From assembly GCA_947623455.1 (NCBI GenBank), contig OX392538.1, positions 29,635,001 to 29,699,000 on the forward strand: a DNA stretch of 64,000 nt, given 5' to 3'. The DNA comes from Mimachlamys varia (taxonomy: Eukaryota > Mollusca > Bivalvia > Pectinida > Pectinidae). Positions 33,098 to 44,044 of the stretch are shown piece by piece. How positions within the stretch are numbered: the first letter of the stretch is position 1; every line of letters starts with the position of its first letter. The notes below the pieces were generated by a model. That model was not told where the DNA came from. It did not search any database and worked only from the letters and a program-made list of their open reading frames with translations. Made by a program: the position numbers and the translations under genes.

Positions 33098-33239
33098 CAC
33101 CTGTGTGAAAGGACAATGGGATTGTACTGACGAGAAATGCTCGCGCACTGCAAGCTTGGTTGGAGTTCGTCATATCACAACATATGATGGGAAACAGTAT
33201 ACTATCCTGCCTAGTTCCTGCACATACACTATGACAAAG
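33098..33239 (+). CDS. Exon 14: E1 end and VWD2 start
   Basis: Encodes TCVKGQWDCTDEKC, the 'CxCxxGxWxC' end of an E module. VWD2 then opens with SLVGVRHITTYDGKQY and SSCTYTMTK. The Cys expected at the start of VWD2 (as in TCLAFGK of D1 and VCWVSGG of D3) is Ala in ASLVGVRH. Frame and homology place the exon end at AAG|gcacag, a GC donor. The only nearby GT (33245) would leave a phase that does not fit exon 15. Confidence 0.78.
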
Positions 33240-33555
33240 GCACAGTACCCAAAAAAAAGGATATTTTATTATCAATATAATGTGTCTACTGAAAACAGAC
33301 AGATTTCTCGAGGGTTGAAAATATAATGACTCTTTAACTCGAAACAAAATTTAATAAATCAACATATTTGTAAACGAAAAGGATAAATCAATTTGTTGTA
33401 TAGAAGCCCTATCTGACCATGCATAATTTTGAATTTGAAATGAATTTGCCAAAAGATTCGCAATTTTTTCTGAATTGCTATTTTGTTTAAAGATGTTCCC
33501 TTTTAGCCTGATGTTTAATAAAAAGAATAATTTTTCATTTTGTTTTGCAATCTAG

Positions 33556-33894
33556 GTCTTGGATCCTACGATTGAGGACAGAAGAGGAAAGCTTAACATC
33601 GAAATTGCGTTCAAAGACTGTGCTGTCACACAAAACACGCTTGGGCTAAAGTGTTTTCATTACTTGAAGATGTACTACAAATCACGATCCGTTGAATTGC
33701 GTCGCAATGAAATTATCGTTGATTCTACACCAATTGACAAGAATTCAAATAAATACCATTTATATAATTCGCCTGAGTTTTACATCAAGCAAGTGACATC
33801 CAAGTTTGTGATGGTGAAGGGATTCGGGTTTCAGATTCTATATGATTTTAACCAGGCTGTTTATGTCGTATTGGATCGTGTTTTTGTCGAACAG
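33556..33894 (+). CDS. Exon 15: VWD2 core
   Basis: A 339-bp exon, phase 0 at both ends. Encodes VLDPTIEDRRGKLNIEIAFK then DCAVTQNTLGLKC, and ends NQAVYVVLDRVFVEQ. This is the middle of the VWD beta structure and aligns with 42180-42486 of D3. Because it is a multiple of three, skipping it would not break the frame. Confidence 0.87.
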
Positions 33895-34572
33895 GTAAAT
33901 ACTTGCAAATGTGTTTTGACTTTAACATTCGGATGGAGAAAATTATATTATTTTTCATATTTCTTAAACGAGTTTGAAATAGAATTTTGGAAAATAAAAC
34001 TTCATATATTATAAATTTTGTTCAAATCCTGACTAACAAACAAACCTTAATTGAGAATGTTTGATTTAATCACAAACCATTTCATCAATAAAAATGCATT
34101 TATAAACTGTTGGAAATAAATTCCAAAACAAGAATGATGTTTGTGATAAAGCAGTTTTTTCGAGATCATGATCAGAATCAAACATGACAATCAATTGTTA
34201 GAATACTAAAAAAAAAACGTTTTTGTGTGTTTTCCCTTCGTCGTTTATACTTTTTGAAAGCCTAGCTCCAGTTTCCATAATGAACCAAATTACATAGAAT
34301 AACAACACGTATATTCGATCCTACTATTTGCATATGACGTCTTCCTGAAATTGTGAATGTTGTTTTGTTATTTAGCTGTAAAATATAGTTTAAATTCAGT
34401 CACTGCCTGTTTAAATTTTATTCGGTAACATATCCTAGGAGGTGTATGGTAAATCTGCATAAGTATGTCCCCATATCCACGTAACACGTCTTCCTTAATT
34501 TGAAATAATGGCATATGTATATAATTGCTATAAAAGTTTTTTTTTCACAGAAGCATTTGCATATATTTGAAG

Positions 34573-34728
34573 GTAAAAGGACTCTTCGGAACATATAACG
34601 ATGACTTGAATGACGATTTCTTGATGGATGGTGGAATGGAAACAACCCAAGTGCCAATTTTTACAAGTTCATATCGTTCCCAATGTTTTGAATATGACGA
34701 CGTGGATCTGGATTATCAGTGTCAACCG
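34573..34728 (+). CDS. Exon 16: VWD2 end, missing the GLCG cysteine
   Basis: Encodes VKGLFGTYNDDLNDDFLMDG and ends FEYDDVDLDYQCQP. GLFG replaces the near-invariant GLCG, while the NDD calcium-loop acidic residues are kept. The start is set at 'ttgaag|GTA': it preserves frame and gives the same nine-residue spacing as D3. A much stronger-looking acceptor (…ttttcacag) 22 bases upstream would shift the frame. The donor is CCG|gcaagt, a good GC-type site; the nearest GT would break the phase with exon 17. Confidence 0.75.
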
Positions 34729-34729
34729 G

Positions 34730-36067
34730 CAAGTATACTGTGTGGTTATTTTCGCTTGCATTAAATCTCCGCAAATATATCCACATGTGAACATATTTAA
34801 CGCCACTCAAACTCTGCAGTGTGAAAAAGTAGCATATGTACACAGTGCAAAACAGCATGACTGCAGCGCGAAAATTTCAACATCGAGAATAGTTTGGAGG
34901 CGGACGAAGCGAAAATTTCCACGCGCGAAAATATTGGCTATTACAGTAAACACTAAATAAGGGGACCCTCTACTGTTAGTTATTTTAAGTAGAACATGCG
35001 AAATATGTTAAACTACTACCTAGTCATCTGTTGTTTTTTTTTGCTGTTCTAAATATGGTTATCTGTGCTGACATTCTACCTGCATCTGTCGTGCCTCGGT
35101 TTTGATCCAATCATTGAAGAAAACCTAGAGCTACAATGTCGAAAAAGCTAGTTTGCAAAATGATTTCACTTAAAGCTGTATAAACATATTTATTTCAAGT
35201 AGAAGTTTTTCAAAATACATGTTTATCTTTCCTTTTTTTATATCTTACCTCTAGTTTAATTGAGTATGAGTTCGGATTATAGTTTTGTTGACGCCTCTGT
35301 ATTCTCGAAACTTTTTTTAAACATTTTGATGATAATGATATAGAAATTGGATTGGAATTATCTATCATACTTTGGTAGGGTTAAGAAGATATGGTACACA
35401 GGGCAGATTGAAAATGTGCTTGCGGATTTGTTCACCATTAATATGTTCCAAAAGAAATTTCTACGATGTCGAAAAAAAAACTATTTTAACGTTTGATGGT
35501 GTTAGCCAGAATGGCGGTTCACCTCCATATGAACGTTTGAAAGATTTCCTTGAAGTTAAAAAAGAAAAAGTGTCGATCAAAACAGATCAAAAACCCATCT
35601 TTAACGGCATTATGTTTAGACCTTTAGTTTCTTAAGACATGCCCTGCAGGCGTGATGATATTTTTCATTTTGTCGAAATGTTGCTCTTGCGCCATGACGC
35701 AACGAAACAATGACAGGTGGCAATGATTCGCCGCCGGTTACATTGACTGCCATGGTGTGTTTACTAACGCAAAACCGACCAATTTATGACGTTACTGAAA
35801 CGGAAACATACTTAGTTGAAACAGACTGTTGTTGTATAAGCCATCTGCGAGGTGCCGTTAATTCAGTGCAAAGTATCTTCTCAATGACTTCGAATTGAAA
35901 CATCTACATTTTCATCAAGGTCAATAAGCGACACACTCCTCTTTATTTATTAGAAATAATATTCTTTGGGAGAATTGCAGTCTCCTTTTAGCATTATCAA
36001 GGCGTCTGATCGACAAGTATCGAAACACATTGTAGATCTATTAGATGTGTATACTTGTTGTGATTGA
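34730..36067. other. Intron 16, left part, with an unexplained open frame
   Basis: Includes an R2 3'-end scrap at 35262-35310 ('ggattatagttttgttgacg'). An 87-aa plus-strand frame at 35372-35635 contains KKTILTFDGVSQNGG, which has a superficial VWD look, but it has no matching splice sites, its following sequence does not fit, and exon 16 already joins exon 17 in phase. No gene called. Confidence 0.5.
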
Positions 36068-36312
36068 CAATGATACTCGGTTCTCATTTTGAGAACTTGA
36101 TGTTTACACGTATGTGACAAAGATTTACATGGCGGGTGTCGTCGATGAAGCAGAAGACGCTTACTCTTCCGGACCACTTGAAACTTCTTATTCTCTTGTA
36201 CTTTTACAAGAGTCTCCAAGTAAATCTTTCCTTTGTTCATATTTTGCCACTGGTTTAATCGATTTTTAGTTTGGATTATAATTTTGTTAACGCTTCGGGA
36301 TTCTCTGATTTA
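36068..36312 (+). repeat. Retroposon family R2, full-length copy
   Basis: The best complete copy: 5' hairpin ('ggttctcattttgagaac'), 'tgacaaagatttacatggcg', 'gcagaagacgcttactcttc', 'tctcttgtacttttacaag' and 'gttaacgcttcgggattctc', with a T/A-rich 3' end. About 245 bp, with no convincing long frame and no clear A/B boxes, so it is either a SINE or the 3' end of a LINE. Confidence 0.75.
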
Positions 36313-36689
36313 TCTATCGGATGCGACATGCCACATAAGAGTTTCATTACTGACAAAACACCACCGAATACTCTAATTTAAACTGCATAGTATTATTGAT
36401 GTATAATAAAGCAACTAAACTGAAGTAGTACACTGTAAATTTATACAAAATTCTTTTTTTTTTCATTATTTGTCATTCCTTTCTTAATCTGACACAGAGA
36501 AGCTAGTTTGGGCCAAAACACCAAACTGGTATGTTAGCACAATACAAGCCACCCTACTGCCATATATTTAACCCAATTTCAACGTAACGTATTGGAACGT
36601 TATTATCAAATTACTAAATCACCTTATTGACCTTTCATTCGCATGACTAAAAGCGTATTACTAGACCCTCGCCTTAAGTTGGATGTGAA

Positions 36690-36795
36690 CGTGTGGCAGT
36701 CGCTAGGCACTTGCCGGTGGTCGGAGGTTATTCTCCGGGAACTCCGGCTTTCCTCTACACATAAACTTGCCATGTCCTTAAATGACCAAAGATTT
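36690..36795 (+). repeat. SINE/R1 fragment next to exon 17
   Basis: 'ttctccgggaactccggctt' resembles the SINE body at 44070, and 'ccatgtccttaaatgacca' the R1 tail. It ends ~30 bp before the exon 17 acceptor, so it may supply branch-point or pyrimidine-tract sequence. Confidence 0.55.
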
Positions 36796-36822
36796 TAATG
36801 ACATTTTCATTCCATTTTACAG

Positions 36823-37072
36823 ACTCCAGAAGTGAACGATTTGTGTAACAATTTGGTAAGTAGTGAAGCGTTCCAAGACTGTTTCAAAATGGGATCCGTA
36901 TCCGCCGATACTTTTCTCACTTGGTGTCGTGAAGATTTATGTGCGGCATCCCAACAATACAGAGATGCTATGTTTTGCGAGATAACCGCTGCCATGTCGA
37001 TGCAGTGCCTACTGTCCAACATGAATATTGAACTTGACTGGAACTCTTACAGTCCATGGAACGAAAAATGTG
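36823..37072 (+). CDS. Exon 17: C8 domain of D2
   Basis: Encodes NDLCNNLVSSEAFQDCF, TWCREDLCAASQQY, MFCEITAAMSMQC and a final KC. Eight cysteines in C8 order on one exon. Clean 'ttttacag' acceptor and TG|gtatgt donor. A repeat fragment (36690-36795) ends ~30 bp before the acceptor. Confidence 0.87.
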
Positions 37073-37498
37073 GTATGTTTAGCGAGACGAGTACATTCGA
37101 ACCCCTTACCTCGAGATCGTGTAACTCGAAAAGCCCGTTTATATTTTTCGGTTCCAAGCAGACATCACACTAAATATTCGAACAAATTAATGGAGTATTT
37201 ACTATACCCTATACATTGTTTGGTATTTTTACTATGAAAAATGAAAATAGAACACAGCGGGATATATCTGTTCGAAGACAAATAAAGATGAAAAATTTAA
37301 TGACCATATGTTGTATTACTCCCATAAAACTTAAACGGTTTTCATATTATATTGATACGTTAGTACCATCGGTGAAAGTGTAAAAAGACTAAGGGATTAT
37401 AAATTTGTTTGACAACAAATCTATGTTTCCCCCCCTAAGTATGCCCATTTATGACTTTCTGTTAAAATGGTGTAAAGATAGAAAATCCTTTTTTTCAG

Positions 37499-37757
37499 CC
37501 ATATACAATGAGTGTACAGCTGGAACATACACAGAATGCGCCTCTATATGCAAGGGACATTGTCTTGATGTACAACTTAACGATCAGACGTGCATCGAAA
37601 TGTGCGTCCCTGGATGTCAATGTACGGACGAAGCGTTATTCTCAATGGAGAGTAATGAATTGACATGCGTAAATATTGAGGAATGTCAGTGCTTCGACCC
37701 ATATACCAATGAAAATGTTCCAGCAAATACCATGGCTGTGCATGGCTGTACTAACTG
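37499..37757 (+). CDS. Exon 18: TIL2 and start of E2
   Basis: Encodes NECTAGTYTECASICKGHC, MCVPGCQCTDEA and CVNIEECQC, a TIL module with the usual cysteine order, then an E-type start. It ends in a split Cys codon as in exon 13, showing the two D units share intron positions. Confidence 0.88.
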
Positions 37758-38399
37758 GTAAGTCATGATAAGGTTATATATTAAGATTAAGTTATAATGT
37801 ACGATGATGAAATGACTCGGTGTTAAGTACCAAATATTCTATATTTATCATGATAAAATATTACAGTTAAATATACGTATATGCACTTAAAAACCACACA
37901 AGTACTAATTGATACTAACAGACTAATTGTTATTGATATCTTGAAAGTGTATACTTGGTAGAATAGATGAGAAAAAAGGTAAAACCATATACAATAGATA
38001 CATGAGCCAAAACTGAGTACAAAATTAAAATAAAAAATCAACAACAAACATTATAATTAAGGCTCATGTTAAAACGTTATGGTAAATATGTAAACACACA
38101 TAAGTACATAAATAATGAAATAGATAGGTATAATGTACCATCTTTGAAAGTTTTATTTTATACTTTTCCGGTGCAAACAATATTTGATTGCTTATTTTGA
38201 TACATTTTAAATATTGTAACGTGTGTTATTCTAGCCTTCTGTTTCTTTAAATTCTATTTCCTTTAAATGTCTTGTTTTTTTCATCCTTATTTGGCCCCAA
38301 ATGACTCAGAATGTTGATAGACTTTTAACCTACCCACCCCTACCCCGAAAACAAACATTCGTTGCGGTCCTCAATGGCATGACATGTTGTCTCTTTCAG

Positions 38400-38598
38400 T
38401 ACATGCCGTAGAGCCAACTGGGAATGCGAAAATGAAAACTGTGAGGTGGAAATGGCATGTCCTAAAACCCAAGTATATATGAAAGACTTATCCGGATGCG
38501 CCCCTACCTGTGAAACACTTGACAGCAAGACCCAGTGTGAGTCGGATGTGACATATGGCGGTTGCGGCTGTCCGGAAAACCAGTATAAGAGTCCAGAT
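38400..38598 (+). CDS. Exon 19: E2 end and TIL' (D')
   Basis: Encodes CRANWECENENC (the end of E2), then a second TIL module without its own VWD: ACPKTQVYMKDLSGCAPTC, CESDVTYGGCGCPE. A lone TIL-E between D2 and D3 is exactly the D' unit of VWF, gel-forming mucins and SCO-spondin. Donor GAT|gtatgt, phase 0. Confidence 0.87.
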
Positions 38599-38689
38599 GT
38601 ATGTTCCGAAAATACTTTTTTACCATATTGTTATCATTGTTTGATTCGTTTTATTTTTAACAAACAAGACCTTTTTCTTTTGTTTCTTC

Positions 38690-38850
38690 GTTGATGATAG
38701 TCGAGGAAAGCGGGAATGAAGTATTGCTTTTACTGCGCTAGAAGTCTTAACCTCGCCAGCATTTGCGTTAAACTCCACTTTTCACAGACATCAATGAAAC
38801 TGATGACGTCACAACAGAGATTGATGACGTCACAATTGCAAATGCTGTTA
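38690..38850 (+). repeat. Degenerate hairpin-led repeat
   Basis: 'gatgatagtcgaggaaagcg...agcatttgcgttaaactccacttttcaca' corresponds to 16568-16695 but without the CGG run. It is followed by two TGATGACGTCAC motifs about 24 bp apart (38802 and 38825). Confidence 0.6.
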
Positions 38851-39708
38851 TACTCTTAGGCACTAGGTGTTATAGGCGTATGGCAGCAATTGCATCTTAG
38901 CATTGTGTCAATGGAAAATTGCAGAGCAAATGTAAATATAGGAATATGAATCGAAGTGCAGATATAATTTTAGCTTATCCACTTAGCAGAAACCGTCCCT
39001 TATGCAAAGAGAGTGGTACACATGCAAATATCAAAAGTAAAAAAAGGTGTAATATCGACATTACATGTGAAATGACATTGAAAAACAAATGTATATTTTA
39101 TTTACACCTGGATTTGACATATGAATTCTATACATCATTATGTCTTTGCCCCTCCCCCCCCCCTTCCCCCCTTATTCGGAAATTGATTTATACATTTTAT
39201 GTATGACAATAATGTAAGTGCTTAGATTTGTCTTGTAAAATAAGTTTGTTAAACAAATGTGTGTATTTTTCGTTTCAATCGTGTTAAGCAAAATGACGAA
39301 ATATATCAATTCAGCGTGTCTATGCTTTCCGTAACTTATGTCAATATGCTTTAACGTTTTGATTTATTATACAAAAAACACGCCTTAATAATGATAACAA
39401 CTTGTTTTCAACATTTCTCTCCTGAGATTTATTATAAAGTTATTAATTATATAGTTGTTTAATTTCGGGGGTAGACGAATTCGAAAATTCTGCCTGGAAC
39501 TTTATCGGAGGGTTTAATTTTGCTAATAACAAAAAATTCTGAAACCGAGATTATATAACCAACAAAGGATGTTCAAAAGGTGGTTCTTGTTTGTTTTTCA
39601 TACAATCGCGAAGTTAAAACCTCGCGAATATTAGCAACTATAAAGTATACAGTTACGAAGTTACGACTTACGAGAATACAGTCAATACATATGCTATTTA
39701 TGTTTCAG

Positions 39709-39803
39709 GGTACCTGTGTAACTGAAGACCAATGTCCATGCATAGACAATCGCAATCAATACCACCCTCCAGATACGGAGTTTGAACATTCTTGTAAAGT
39801 CTA
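39709..39803 (+). CDS. Exon 20: TIL' end and E' start
   Basis: Encodes GTCVTEDQCPCIDNRNQYHP and ends EHSCKV plus a split Tyr codon. 'GTCVTEDQC' is the standard last strand of a TIL module. In VWF the D' region binds factor VIII and folds over D3; no such partner is implied here. Confidence 0.82.
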
Positions 39804-40811
39804 GTAAGTAGTCTTATTTTAATCTTTTTGAATAAACTCATTAATCATGTCTCCATTGGAAATCTTGATAGGTCAAGATATATGTTAGGATTGAGTGATA
39901 CTATTTGTGACATTTGAAAATGGTAACTGCGCAAAGAGGATGCGTGTACGTTTTTTTTCAGCCGCCATGTCGATTTGGGACACCATAAGATAATTACTGC
40001 ATTAATTGAAGTGTGAGACCGACTAATCATCCGCCTGGTTTCACAGCGATATTTGGATTATCTTTGGGTGTCAGTGATACTTCGTCCGAGTGACAAAAAT
40101 ACCCCAAGAATTAACATTAACTTAACATTTACAAAATGTAGAATAAACACGTGGCAGACCGCTCCACGTTTTGCTCTTCGTTCGTCTTACTGATTTACTG
40201 ATATAACTTATCGAAATAATTTTAGTTCAAAATATTGTATTACATTAATAAGATTTAAAGGGATTGAGCAACATGCAATGCTCTCTCCCTGGAGTTACAT
40301 AAACATCTCAAACATTATAACTGTAAATGTTAGATATAAACAGTGTAACTGCATTACGCACGTCTGCACAAACAAACATGCATACATGCCATGCAAGTGC
40401 GTTACCCACAAACATTTATTTCGATGTACATGAGCGCACAGTCTCACATGCATTCATATATACATACATACAGACATACATACAGACAGACAGACCTGCA
40501 CATGAGCAAACATGTAAAGGATAGTTCAAGACTGCCGATTTGATGGACGTATCAGAAACATTGTTTAATTACTGAAGCTCTGTCTGTCAAACTCAGAGGA
40601 AACTCACTGACTGCCCGAAGTCGAACTCCTAAGATATAATTAATTTATTGGCAAAGTCTTTGTGCATGATGTACTTAAGACTACTTTGATAGACACCAGA
40701 AACTGGGTTTTCATTTTCTTTGTCGATCATACAAAGAAATGTGTTTTACTACTGCAATTAATTGTTTCTTTTGTGACGCGTTCCTAAGGAAATGTAAATA
40801 AAGCATTAAAC

Positions 40812-41092
40812 AGCATTCTGTTCCGTGTTATTGCTCTATTACACGGAACAGGAAGCAGAAGACGCTTACTCTTCCGGAACACCTGGTCTTATTCTCTTGT
40901 ACTTTTGCAAGGGTCTCCATGTGAATCTTTCCTTTGTTCATATTTTGCCCCTGGTTTAATCGATTTTGAGATTGGATTATCATTATGTTAACGCTTCGGT
41001 ATTCTCTTATTTATTTTTACGGAACAGGATTGCAGACCAAAATGAATACCGCGCTATTTTGTCTCCAATCCTGTTCCGTGTTATAGGACCAT
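40812..41092. mobile_element. Fold-back element interrupted by an R2 insertion
   Basis: 'attctgttccgtgttat' near the left and 'aatcctgttccgtgttat' at the right, with 'acggaacaggattg' internally, are remnants of an inverted-repeat element. It was split by the R2 copy at 40853-41018. Confidence 0.6.
40853..41018 (+). mobile_element. R2 retroposon insertion with 10-bp target-site duplication
   Basis: ACGGAACAGG occurs immediately before (40843-40852) and after (41019-41028) the insert. The 166-bp insert starts at 'aagcagaagacgc' (5'-truncated relative to 36068-36312) and ends in TTATTTATTTTT. Target-site duplication, 5' truncation and an A/T-rich 3' end together indicate retrotransposition. Confidence 0.82.
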
Positions 41093-41718
41093 AACACAGA
41101 TGAGAATGTTGTTTTATGCTTATATTCCCATTTTCCATTGAAAATACATTTATCAAATTTATTTTCATTTTCTCTATTTTTCCGAAAATTTAAGGTAAAT
41201 TTCTAATTAATGTAACAGCCAGCATCGGCCAGCTATATCCAACGATATGGTTATGACGTCATAATCCTAATGAAGTCATAAAACGCACTCCAATGTTAGG
41301 GTCTCATAACACTGAACAGACCTTGGTAGTGATATATGGAGATAATGCATAGCAAATGTAAATATTGAGGTATTACCAGCAAATATGACCACATGCAAGG
41401 CCTTATTTGTGTTCAAAATATTAATCATATGCTTGAGCATAAAACAAGGAAAGGAAAATATCATGATCCCAAGGTTCTTTGTTATGAAGAGATGTGTGCA
41501 TTTGAAACGCATTGAAAGGCATATTCCAAGAATGTAAAATGTCCCGACTCTTCATCTTTTTCAGTCAATAAAGATGTTAAAAATGAAATTAAAAGTGATT
41601 CATGTCAATGCTATCAGACAAAATATCGTAAATCTACACATCTTAATTTAAACCATATTAAACCTTTAGACATGTAAGCTAATTATTTATATCTAATACG
41701 CGTATATCTGTATTGCAG

Positions 41719-41768
41719 TAAATGTAAAGATCGAAAGTGGGTAAAGATTGGAGAAAAGGACTGTCCAG
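41719..41768 (+). CDS. Exon 21: E' end
   Basis: A 50-bp exon encoding KCKDRKWVKIGEKDCP, completing the C-x(n)-W...C pattern of an E module. Supported by frame continuity on both sides and by good splice sites ('attgcag' and CCAG|gtatga). Confidence 0.75.
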
Positions 41769-42117
41769 GTATGAATAATAATGAGCATGCTTATATATGG
41801 AAATTTAAAATAATTGTTTTAAATGTTCAAAATATTATGTAAGACTACTAGGCACAATGACAGACCAGCGTTGAAAGTAATTTGAAAATTTTCATTTTGT
41901 GACAACATACATTCAATGCCTTCTGCTTTGAAGGCATATCATATTTTCTTTAAAAACATGCGATTTTTCAAACAAAATGTGTTTCGTTTGTGCAAATGGT
42001 ATCATACTGATACTTAAAATCTTAAAATAAAAATCAGAATAATTTTCTCGTTGATTATTATATGAACAATGTATATAATAAGAAATGTATATGAATCTTT
42101 TTTTTATTTACAAACAG

Positions 42118-42486
42118 ATGTCTGCTGGGTGTCTGGAGGGCCTCATATCCATACATTTGATAATGTGGATTACAATTTTGACGGAGATTGCACATATACA
42201 ATGGCAAAGTCAGTTGACCTAAATAATATGGTAAACTTTGAAGTTCAAATTACACGTGTAAATTGCGGCATCTCCCCGCTGCCATGTGCTCGAAAAGTTC
42301 TTTTTAAAATGGGATCTGAAGAAATTCAATTGATGAGAGGAAAACCAGTTGAGGTTGACGGAAATGCAGTTGAGGCCTCATATTCCTCGTTTGAGATTGG
42401 AGGATTCCAAGCCCATTTGTCTGTGGAGTTTCCCTGGACCGTACTGGCTATTCCAGACTATCACCTTTCTCTTATGTGGGACGAGG
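42118..42486 (+). CDS. Exon 22: VWD3, first two thirds
   Basis: Encodes DVCWVSGGPHIHTFDNVDYN, GDCTYTMAKS and FEVQITRVNC, ending YHLSLMWDEG. All the usual VWD landmarks are present, including the opening Cys that VWD2 lacks. Sequence next to the CTYTMAK region supports the splice choice made for the corresponding part of VWD2. Confidence 0.92.
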
Positions 42487-42711
42487 GTAAGAATTAATAT
42501 GTACATTACGTATTTTATACTGCATTACATTCTGATACATTTTCTGTAATTGATGATGCTATCTTATTATCCTCTCCTAGAGGTGTGATGGTCTTTTAAT
42601 TTCAAAATCTGAAGTGTTTATCGTAAGTTCCTCCTAGTTTTGGGATATGTAATGAAAGAAAGTTCATCGCAAAATATATAGTTGTATTTCACTGTCGTTA
42701 GTTAATGTTCA

Positions 42712-42995
42712 AAAGTAACAAAAGACGTTCGCCTAAACTCGCTTTAAGCGAGTGTCTTTTGTAACTTTTGAAAATTAACTACCGAAAGTGAAATAAATAC
42801 CATATCTAACAAAAACGAATCTCGTCACCTGTTTCTTCTACCAGAGTTTCAACCGAAAACAGCGGTATTTTATTGAATTGAATATAAATGAACAGTGGAC
42901 AATATGGGCGTGCACGAATACGGTATCATATTTTCCCGCCAAATGATAACGTCTTCAACAATCAGCAAGTGACGTCGTTCCGGTCAAAGTTCACA
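42712..42995 (+). repeat. Shuffled copy of the 3.3-3.5 kb fold-back modules
   Basis: The hairpin module ('aaaagtaacaaaagac...gtcttttgtaactttt' and 'gaaataaataccatatc') is followed by 'ttcccgccaaatgataacgtcttcaacaatc' and 'ttccggtcaaagttca'. Same modules as 3370-3535, in reversed order. Confidence 0.65.
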
Positions 42996-43680
42996 GAATC
43001 AGGCAATCAGAATGCATTTCGAGTTTATTCCACGTGTAGTATAAAAAGAAATGCTATTCAATTGTTACTACAATTGATTTGATTTTTTGATACCATGAGA
43101 GTTGAATAACACCAACCTATTGTGGTAGAAAATTATATACACAGTGACGTGGCAAAAGTCTTTCATTTGTTTTTTTATTTTGCTATATATTCTTTGTTGT
43201 ATTTCCAACTTTTTTCAATGAACTTGCCTGACTTCGTGTATGGATGGATATTGCCAATGTGTTTTCGTTTGGTACAGACATATCCAAGGTTTCCGCTCAT
43301 TATATTTATTTAATTTCCGTTGTATATTTATGGAGCTATACAGAATTATCTACAATCCACTACAAGAACACATTTCCGTGTGAAGCCAGTTCTCTATATA
43401 ACGTTACCACAATGACGTCAAAATGGCGTCCCAAAAATTTGATATTCTAAAATAAATATGATTTTACTGGTCATACATAATGTAAAACAGTTAAAATATT
43501 TTGAGATTAAACAGAATGCAAGTACACAAAAATTCATTAAAAATGATCCATAAATACAGTCGGAACAATTCAATGAAAAAAGTTTGAAATACAAAGAATA
43601 TATAGCAAAATAAAAAATATGTAACTGTATACTGAGTTTATATTTGGTATTTGTTTAAATCTATTTTCCTTCGTGAGTAG

Positions 43681-43868
43681 GCACACGAGTTTACATTTTT
43701 GTCGGAAAACAATGGAAATACCATATGGACGGACTTTGTGGCAACTATAATAAGGACACTGAGGATGATCTAGGGGGAGCCGTTGATTTTGGCAATTTAC
43801 ATGGAAACTCTTATAAGACATCATCGACTTGCGCCGACAGCTCGGCTACCACATTTACTCCGTGTCAA
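43681..43868 (+). CDS. Exon 23: VWD3 end
   Basis: Encodes TRVYIFVGKQWKYHMDGLCG then NYNKDTEDDLGGAVDF and ends TFTPCQ. GLCGNYN plus the EDD loop is canonical; a CGLC motif is absent (DGLC). The acceptor is a tandem GAG/TAG, where the second AG gives the best homology (WDEGTRVYI) and the first would add one Val. Confidence 0.88.
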
Positions 43869-44044
43869 GTACGTATAACTTTAAAAGTATAAAGGCTTAA
43901 ATATTGATTTGAAATTTGATTCCATACATAATGGACAAATGGGCATTGTTATCAGTTTTGAATAATCCAACGGGTGGGGTTTTTCGAATGTCAATATATT
44001 ACTATACCATGATAAAATTGTAATAGTGTGCGTTGTCTAAACCT

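Noticed and set aside
33245..33246. GT donor for exon 14 at 'cacaGTACCC'
   Set aside because: It leaves phase 2, which cannot join exon 15 (phase 0), and adds residues absent from the D3 counterpart.
34551..34572. Upstream acceptor as the true start of exon 16
   Set aside because: As the coding start it shifts the frame and hits a stop within about 16 codons. The downstream AG gives exact D3-like spacing. Kept as a splicing question in the findings.
35372..35635. 87-aa plus-strand frame with a 'TILTFDG' phrase, considered as an extra VWD exon
   Set aside because: No matching splice sites or phase, no other VWD landmarks around it, and exon 16 joins exon 17 directly with complete C8 spacing.
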